64,000 bases of DNA from Owenia fusiformis (lineage: Eukaryota; Annelida; Polychaeta; Sabellida; Oweniidae). Both the position numbers and the translations under genes were made by a program. The notes below the pieces were generated by a model. That model searched no databases. It was not told the origin of the DNA and saw nothing but the letters and a program-made list of their open reading frames with translations. Location of the stretch: the NCBI GenBank assembly GCA_903813345.2, contig CAIIXF020000009.1:14770347-14834346 (forward strand), written 5' to 3'. Shown here piece after piece: positions 13,901-22,900 of this stretch (its first letter is position 1; every line of letters begins with the position of its first letter).

Positions 13901-16900
13901 AACCTACAGGACAAAAGGTAATACCCTTAATTGAATCTTCTGATAGTCCCAAACCTACAGGACAAAAGGTAATACCCTTAATTGAATCTTCTGATAGTCC
14001 CAAACCTACAGGACAAAAGGTAATACCCTTAATTGAATCTTCTGATAGTCCCAAACCTACAGGACAAAAGGTAATACCCTTAATTGAATCTTCTGATAGT
14101 CCCAAACCTACAGCACAAAAAGTAATACCCTTAATTGAATCTTCTGATAGTCCCAAACCTACAGGACAAAAGGTAATACCCTTAATTGAATCTTCTGATA
14201 GTCCCAAACCTACAGGACAAAAGGTAATACCCTTAATTGAATCTTCTGATAGTCCCAAACCTACAGGACAAAAGGTAATACCCTTAATTGAATCTTCTGA
14301 TAGTCCCAAACCTACAGCACAAAAAGTAATACCCTTAATTGAATCTTCTGATAGTCCCAAACCTACAGGACAAAAGGTAATACCCTTAATTGAATCTTCT
14401 GATAGTCCCAAACCTACAGGACAAAAGGTAATACCCTTAATTGAATCTTCTGATAGTCCCAAACCTACAGGACAAAAGGTAATACCCTTAATTGAATCTT
14501 CTGATAGTCCCAAACCTACAGGACAAAAGGTAATACCCTTAATTGAATCTTCTGAAAGTCCCAAACCTACAGGACAAAAGGTAATACCCTTAATTGAATC
14601 TTCTGATAGTCCCAAACCTACAGCACAAAAAGTAATACCCTTAATTGAATCTTCTGATAGTCCCAAACCTACAGGACAAAAGGTAATACCCTTAATTGAA
14701 TCTTCTGATAGTCCCAAACCTACAGGACAAAAGGTAATACCCTTAATTATCCCATCGAACGAAGTTCGGAGGGATATAGGGAACGCCTCCGTCCGTCCGT
14801 CCGTCCGTCCGTCCGTACGTACGTCTGTACGTACGTCCGTCCGTCCGTCCGTCTGTCTGTCCGTCCGTCCGTCCGGGCAATAACTCAAATACCGTTGGCC
14901 CGATTTTGTTCATATTTTGTACACATATACCCTATGGGGGTAGAAGTTCTGCTCAAAAGCCGATTTTCAAAATGGCCGCTCATTTAAAAATGGCGGCCAT
15001 TTTAGTGCCGATTTTACAGTAATTTAGGTGCAATATGTAAAACTGTAATAGCAATATGTTTTAAATGTAAAAAAATTATATAGGACATTGATAAGCTAAA
15101 AATATAGATATTAAAGAAGCACATGGCAGCCATCTTGAAAAATGGCAGCCTTTACTCGTTATTTTACGATTTTTGCTGTAACTCAAGAAGTAGTGGAGCG
15201 ATTTTGTTCATATTTAGTATGTGAATACTATAAGCATGGCTCACTGTCAAATGACACTTTTGGTAGGAGGCGACCATTTTGAAAAATGGCCGCCATTTTA
15301 ACATATTTTACTATAACTCAAAAAGTAGTAGAGCGATTTTGTTCATATTTGGTTTGTGAATACTATTAGCATGGTACACTGTCTAATGACACTTTTGGTA
15401 GAAGGCGGCCATTTTGAAACATGGTCGCCATTTTAACGTATTTTACTATAACTCGAAAAGTAGTGGAGAGATTTTGTTCATATTTGCTATGTGAATGACA
15501 TAAGCATGGCACACTGTCTAATGACACTTTTGGTAGAAATTGGCGATTTTGAAAAATGGCCGCCATTTTAACGTATTTTACTATAACTCGAAAAGTGGTG
15601 GAGCGATTTTGTTCATATTTGGTATGTGAATACTATAAAGAAAAAGCATATTACTTCTTCTGATGACAACTTGGCCAGTGAGCATCAGTTTTGAAAATGG
15701 TGGCCTTTCTTATGTGTGTTATTTTATGATATTTGCTATATATTTAGTTTGTAAAAATGCCAGCCATTTCTGTTCGATGGGATTCGCTACGCTTTGGCGT
15801 TGCCGTTGTTCTGGTTGAATCTTCTGATAGTCCCAAACCTACAGGACAAAAGGTAATACCCTTAATTGAATCTTCTGATAGTCCCAAACCTACAGGACAA
15901 AAGGTAATACCCTTAATTGAATCTTCTGATAGTCCCAAACCTACAGGACAAAAGGTAATACCCTTAATTGAATCTTCTGATAGTCCCAAACCTACAGGAC
16001 AAAAGGTAATACCCTTAATTGAATCTTCTGATAGTCCCAAACCTAAATGGCAAAAGGTAATACCCTTAATTGAATCTTCTGATAGTCCCAAACCTACAGC
16101 GCAAAAGGTAATACTTACCCTACTATCACACCAAACTAGTTCTCACTACATTCTCGTGTATGTGTATGAATGGACCGGACGTACTTAGATCCATTTGGGG
16201 TCTATTTACAAACTTCATCGAACGTGCTCGAAAGGGTAGGTCCTCTAGTACTTAAAACATGCTCAAAATGTTCTCACGGTCGTCACATTCTACAATTAGA
16301 ATGAGTGACAATGTACTAACGACAAGCTGGACGTACTACGAACGGAACCGTCAGGCTTCAATCCTACTAGGGATGTTTTTACAACGAGTTGAACTGTCTG
16401 AGGACGTATTGAGAACAAGGTGGAACTAATTGCAAACAGGTTTAAACTGATTAAGAACGTATTAAAGACTGCTTATGAACGAGTTAGCAAAAATATAGCA
16501 TTCACACCAAACAAACTGCCACTGCGTTCTTCAAAACGGGTGTGCTTTAAACTCAGTGCGAACTTCATGAACGTAGCTGCAACTTTCTAAGGTCTATTTA
16601 CAAACTTCATGAACGTTCTCAGATGGGAAGGTGATTTTAGAATTTTGAAATGGTTCAAAATTCGATGGCGACCATACCATTCTGTAATCAGATCGTGTGA
16701 CAACATACTTCAAACGAGATGACCTACTAGACCAGGAACATAATTGCCGTACTTCAACCCTACTAGGGACGCGTTATACAACGTTGTGCAATCAGATATC
16801 AATAACACAGATGCGAGTAGGTAGTTACCAGATTCACCACCAGGGTGCTCGTTCTGGTCAGATAGCATGGCGGGTATAGTCGAAAATTCCCTTTTACTTA

Positions 16901-19900
16901 AATGACATTTGTTTTAGGGGTTCAATTTATCATATAACCCTTATGTATTTAATAGTTATGCAAATTAAAATATGTCCAGTAAAAGAAAATGTTATCTGTC
17001 CAATACAAGAAAAGATAATTCACTTTTTGTGATTTTGTAACATGGGGTCTATGGGGCGTCAACCCGAACAAGAGGTCACATTTTCAAAAAAAAAAAATTT
17101 CCAAAGTTGATAGACTATTTTCGAAACCATATTACTAGATGTACTTTTACATGCAGATTTCAAATGACATCGCTTTGACTGAATTTTGAATATTTAATTA
17201 CGTAAATCAAGAATATTTCTACTCGCATCTAGTCTATTGCAATACGTGTGCTCACCAACAGGGTGCGATTTGAATGAACTGCGAATGAGATGGACGTATT
17301 GAAGATTGTTTATGAACGAAGTAGCTAATTATTTTAGACATATTTCCCAACCACAGCCAGATTTAGCCTGTTTTATGACTTTTTCGGAGAACTGGAAAGA
17401 ACGGTTGAGAACTAGTTTGGTGTGACATGTGTGATAGGGGGGGGGGCTCACTATTACGACAGACTGAAGGCATATATTCAATGATATGGATATGTAATTG
17501 TTGTATTACATACCTTTATTTCCATGGGTTTGTTATATCAATGACGCCACACGTCTGTTTGATAGTCTCAAATCTACAGGCCAAAGGATAATACTGCTTA
17601 GTGAATCTTTACTAATAGTCCCAAAAGAGTTGGGGAAAAGTAGCACTCTTGGAGAAATCTAATCATTTATTCCAAACCCAAAGGGTTAACAACAAAACAA
17701 ACTATTTTTGGAAGAGTGCAAACTTTCATGCTTAGCAATAATAACTAGACATGTAAATTGAACAAGTTCAATTTAAGACTCCAGATTTAAACCTTTTTTC
17801 AAGCTGAGTCATCCAATTGTAAGCTGAGTCATTCAGAATAAGCTGAGTCAGCTAGAATATAGACATTTAGACAACTTTTAAGAATGTTATCTTCGACTCC
17901 ATTGGCTTAACATGGGGATATCATCATATCGACTTTCCGAGACTTCAAACTGCTATAACTATCTAATCAGAAGGTGGATCAAAATTTGGTTTAAAGATTT
18001 GGATTCCTGAGACATTTCTACTTTTAATTCATAACTCATACGTTAAATATGGAGAACTTTTTACTTTGACCTACTTTTCGGACACAAATATCTCAAAAGT
18101 GGGTCAAAATACTTTCTGACGGCAAAAGGCTAACACTATTAGCACACTCTTTGCTACCTGTATACAAAATTTTGAAGCAAATTATTAAAGTGTAGTGTCA
18201 GAATCGTAAAAATAAGGAAAAACTATGAATTTGACCTAGATTTTGACCTAGGCATTTTGGTGTCCAAATTTTGAAGCTATGTAGCTTTTGAGGTCCCCTT
18301 CTTTAATAATAGTTCATTATGTTGAGCTTTACCCAGTCTATATCTTGTATTTTACACTTCAAAAAAGTCTTTTTTCCCATTGACTTAACATGGTGCACCA
18401 AATTGAGCGATTTTTGAGATTTCAAAACGCTTTAACTTCCGAATTGGCAGTCGGATCGAAATTTAGTTTGCAGATTCAGATTCCTGAGAAAATTCTACTC
18501 TTATTTCATAGCTCATATGTTAAATTTGGAGAACTTTTTATTTTGACCTACATTTCGGACACTATATCTCAAAAGTGGGTCAAAATACTTTCTGACGGCA
18601 AAAGGCTAACACTATTAGCACACTCTTTGCTACCTGTTTACAAAATTTTGAAGCAAATTATTAAAGTGTAGTGTCAGAATCGTAAAAATGAGGAAAAACT
18701 ATGAATTTGACCTAGATTTTGACCTAGGCATTTTGGTGTCCAAATTTTGAAGCTATGTAGCTTTTGAGGTCCCCTTCTTTTCTAGGCATTCATTATGTTA
18801 AGCTGTACTCAGTCTATATCTTGTATTTTACACTTCGAAAAAGTCTTTTTTCCCATTGGCTTAACATGGGCACCAAATTTAGCGATTTTTGAGATTTCAA
18901 AACGCAATAACTTCCGAACCGGAAGTCGGATCGAAATTTTGTTTGCAGATTCGGATTCCTGAGATAATTCTACACTTATATGATGATTCACACGTTGAAT
19001 TTGGAGAACTTTTTATGTTCTGACCTACTTTTCGGACACCATATCTCAAAATCGGTAAGAGTAATCAAAAAACGGTTTACCATTCGTAATAAGCTTTTTC
19101 TAAGGAACATGATGAAAAAAACCCAGAGTGAAAATACCGAAGGACGACTGAGAAAACTTGTAAAATAGTGAAAAACCACGATTTGACCTAGTTCTTGACC
19201 TTTGACCTAGATAAAAAGTTGACCTAATTTCCCAGAAACTAGGCCTCATTACCTAGTTGACTGTGTTAGCAGATTTAAGTAAGTCCTTCTAGTTACCGAG
19301 AAAACGTGACAAGAGAGAAAGAATAATAATAATAATAATAAGAAAACCGGCAAAAGCAATAGACTCCAGATTTTCAATCTGGAGTCTAATAAGGTGATGC
19401 ATAGGAGTTGAATGTGTGCTTACAGGTGCTATGTTTAGATGGAGGGGGTATAAGAGGCCTTATATTAGTTCAGTTACTGCTTGCCATTGAGAAAACTACT
19501 GGACGACCAATAAAGGAGTGTTTTGATTGGATAAGTGGGACTAGCACTGGTGGAATTCTAGCCCTTGCAATTACACATGGTAAATACTTCTGCATTTATA
19601 ATCAATATTTTGTTCCAGAGTATATGATTGTCTCTACAGCTAAATCAGAACAGTGCATCTCAAGCTTTTTATCCCAATAAATGTGATTCAGAGAAGCTTT
19701 TCTCAGTCAGTCCATCTAACTATCCAGCTAGGAAATAACTCGCTTGCTAGTTGATCGTACCTAAAAAAGGTATGGACGGACGGCATCTCACTTTCTTGTC
19801 ATCACGATTCCAGGAAAACCACTCGACTGATATACTTCAAATTTTCACACCTGTTACATGGTTAGAATTTCTAGAGCTGATTAACTTTTTGGTTGCCATC

Positions 19901-22900
19901 TTGCATTCTGGTGGCCATCTTGGAAGTTTTTAGATAAATCTTGGCATCACTTAACTGATTTACTTCAAATTTTTACACATGTTACATGGTAAGAAGTTCT
20001 AGAACTAATTAACTTTTCAGTGGCCATCTTGCTTTATGGGTCATCAAGCACACGCTGCTGTTTTAGGTATGATATTGTTCACCCTGTGCCTTGTTGTCTA
20101 TCATATACCCCCCATATCTGGATGGCATCCTAACTACGCTAGTACAGCAACGGACAATGGTCTCCGAGCATGTCAGAATTGCCTTAAAGCATCGTGGATA
20201 TGCCAGACACTGTGCTTTGGTTTCCGTGGTTGCCAAGGCAATGATCACCGAGTTAGTGTTTGTTTTTAGCATGTTCAAAACAAATGCCTAGGTTCTGCGC
20301 AGTACACATGTGGCAAAGACCCTGTGAAAATTGTAGTAATCGCAATTGCACAATGTCTGGTGTTTCTACCACGCTTTTACCATGCTTGTGATGATCTTGA
20401 GGTGCTCTGAGACCATTTCCCATCACTGTAGCAACGCAGTAAGGATGCCATGTCAGTCTGACAGTTATGGAAAAAGAAAAAGACCCAAAGAAATAACAGG
20501 GAAACTATTTATCGCATTCATATGACGCAAACATGTGCTTTAATGTAAGCTTTTATATAATTATATCTCTCCAGGCAAATCGCTGCAGTATATTTTGGGT
20601 TTGTACATGAGATTCAAGGATGCAGTGTTTATTGGAAATAGGCCTTATGATTCTCAACCACTGGAAAAATTCATGAAGCAGGAATTTGGAGAAAAGACAA
20701 GAATGTCAGATGTACGAAAACCAAAGTGAGTTTATATTGAACTGAAGAGAACTGAAGAGGGGACTGTTGAATTTGAAATCATTTGTCAAAGAAAATAATT
20801 GGAACATGTACTAGCTTTTCAAAATGCTCAAGATTAATGTTCTTAATTAGAGGTTACAATTTGGAAATTGATTTGGAAAGTGTACATATTTGAGAATCAC
20901 TTGTAGCAAAGTCAATTGAGCCCAAGTTTTTTTTGAGAGCACAAAAACGGAAACAAAAAACACTCCTGGGGTGGGTCACTTAAATTTTTTTTGAATGGAT
21001 TTATCAACAATTAATTTTTTTATTTGGAGAATAACTTAGATATATGGATTTGTCTAATTTGCCTTCCCCACATAAGTGGATTTCCACTTACAGTCCATAC
21101 ATGTACATGCAGGGTCTGATCTTTTGAATTTCTCTTGAACAATTATTGTCAGGGATTACTTTACTCTATTCAATCCAGTAAATACAATTGGGAGTTTTTC
21201 ATTACTTCAATGGTAGAAGTAAAAACAATTAGGAATTTACTCAATGGGAGAAGGTTGTACATTGGTACCTCAGACATATTTTCACATGAATCAGCTAAGA
21301 GCAAAGTTAGTAGGTGGGTGTGGGACCAGGTTGTGCTGTTGATATTTTTGCACAGGAAATCGCTCAGTCAGTATGAACTGCATGGTATGTACAATGTTGA
21401 ATGAGTAGTCTGCTTACTTTGAAAGACCCACTTAAATACCCCACCAAGTGTGTGTTGCTTAGCTAATTAGTTGCGTACTTAAAAGAATTAGTAAGATAAT
21501 GTTTTAAAGATGTGTATGAAGATCATTTGCTGAATATTTGATCATATTCTTTCCATTTTCATACACCTGGCAGGATGATAAAATATGCCTTAATATTTGA
21601 TTGGTGTAGTCTAAACTTTTTTTGCTATATTTGACTGATATGAAGTATTTATGAAAAATCAAACCCGGCATAGTGTGGTGGTAGGTAAGTGGAAATCTAC
21701 ATCGGTACGGTTGGGGCTGCAAATTAGACAAACCCTAGATATATAAGTATGGTATATGTATATAGAGCTGATTCCTTAGAAAGTTGATTTTCATATTTTG
21801 TACCCAAGGGTCATAGTGACAGGAGTACTGGGAGACAGGCATCCAGCAGACCTGCATTTATTCCGCAACTATGAGCCCCCTGAAAACTATATCACTCTAC
21901 AGAATAAGAGTCGAGACACACGCTTTGCTGCTCCACTCAGATATACAGGTACCACCATGTTAATATATGTAATGCTCACTTTAAATGGTCATATATTATA
22001 ATGTATACTTTATCACTGATCTCGCTTATTGCAGAGCAGTTTCTGTGGCAGGCTGCTAGGTCTAGTGGGGCTGCCCCTACATACTTTAGAGCCATGGGGA
22101 GGTACTTGGATGGAGGCCTGATGAGCAACAACCCTACCCTGGACACCCTTAGTGAGATACATGAGTACAACATGGCATTAAAATCAGATGGTATGTTGCA
22201 CATTCCATTCATTTAATTCTGAAGTAAAGAGTCATTCAGTTTAAAGTGTCAATGTTAAGAGATACAAGTAACTTCTAAATAGAAATTCTTTATGTTCTGA
22301 ACTTTTACCATCATAACATTAACTAAGTCCCCTGTATATGCAACTGAGACTAGATGCTCAATTCAAAACATCCACCATAACTCAAATAATGTTCTATCTG
22401 TTCTAAAAGGAATTGAGACCTCTGCCAAAGAAAGAGTTTCCAGTAAGGTTACTCAGTTCATAATAGCTGCCGTTTTTTTGTAAAAAATATATTCCTTGAT
22501 AATTCGATAAATAGCAGATGTCAGATTATGTTTAGATTTTATGTGCTATTTGCCTTAACGGCATTTGACTCTGCTTAAGAAGGAATTTTCAAGATAAATT
22601 ATTGTTTCCTTCTTCACACCCTGATATGTAACTTCAAAATTGTAGGTCATATGGAGAACATTGAGCCAATCAGCTGTGTCGTTTCCTTGGGAACAGGTAT
22701 AATTCCAGTGACACCAGTACAAGATGTTGACTTATTCCGCCCTTCTGGAATCATGGAAGGTATAAAAGCAGCTTATGCAGGACAGGCCTTTGTTAAACTT
22801 CTCATTGATCAGGTGAGGATCCATAAGCATGTGCTTAATTCTTTTCACACATTGCAAGTTTTTGTACTGTATCATTTACTAGTAAATGAATGATTTTTTT

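Larger units (their letters stand above)
17446..19425. other. Distal part of PLA2G6 intron 11
   Basis: Includes a decayed 51-bp-array relative (17560-17625), a 476-bp repeat present three times (17899-19230), an ATA microsatellite (about 19322-19341) and a strong hairpin at 19360-19388. The intron ends in GCTTACAG at 19425. Confidence 0.7.

Noticed and set aside
13767-14888. 373-codon open frame on the - strand across the 51-bp array
   Set aside because: It exists only because a 51-bp stop-free unit repeats; it is antisense to the repeat-exon frame and has no gene context.
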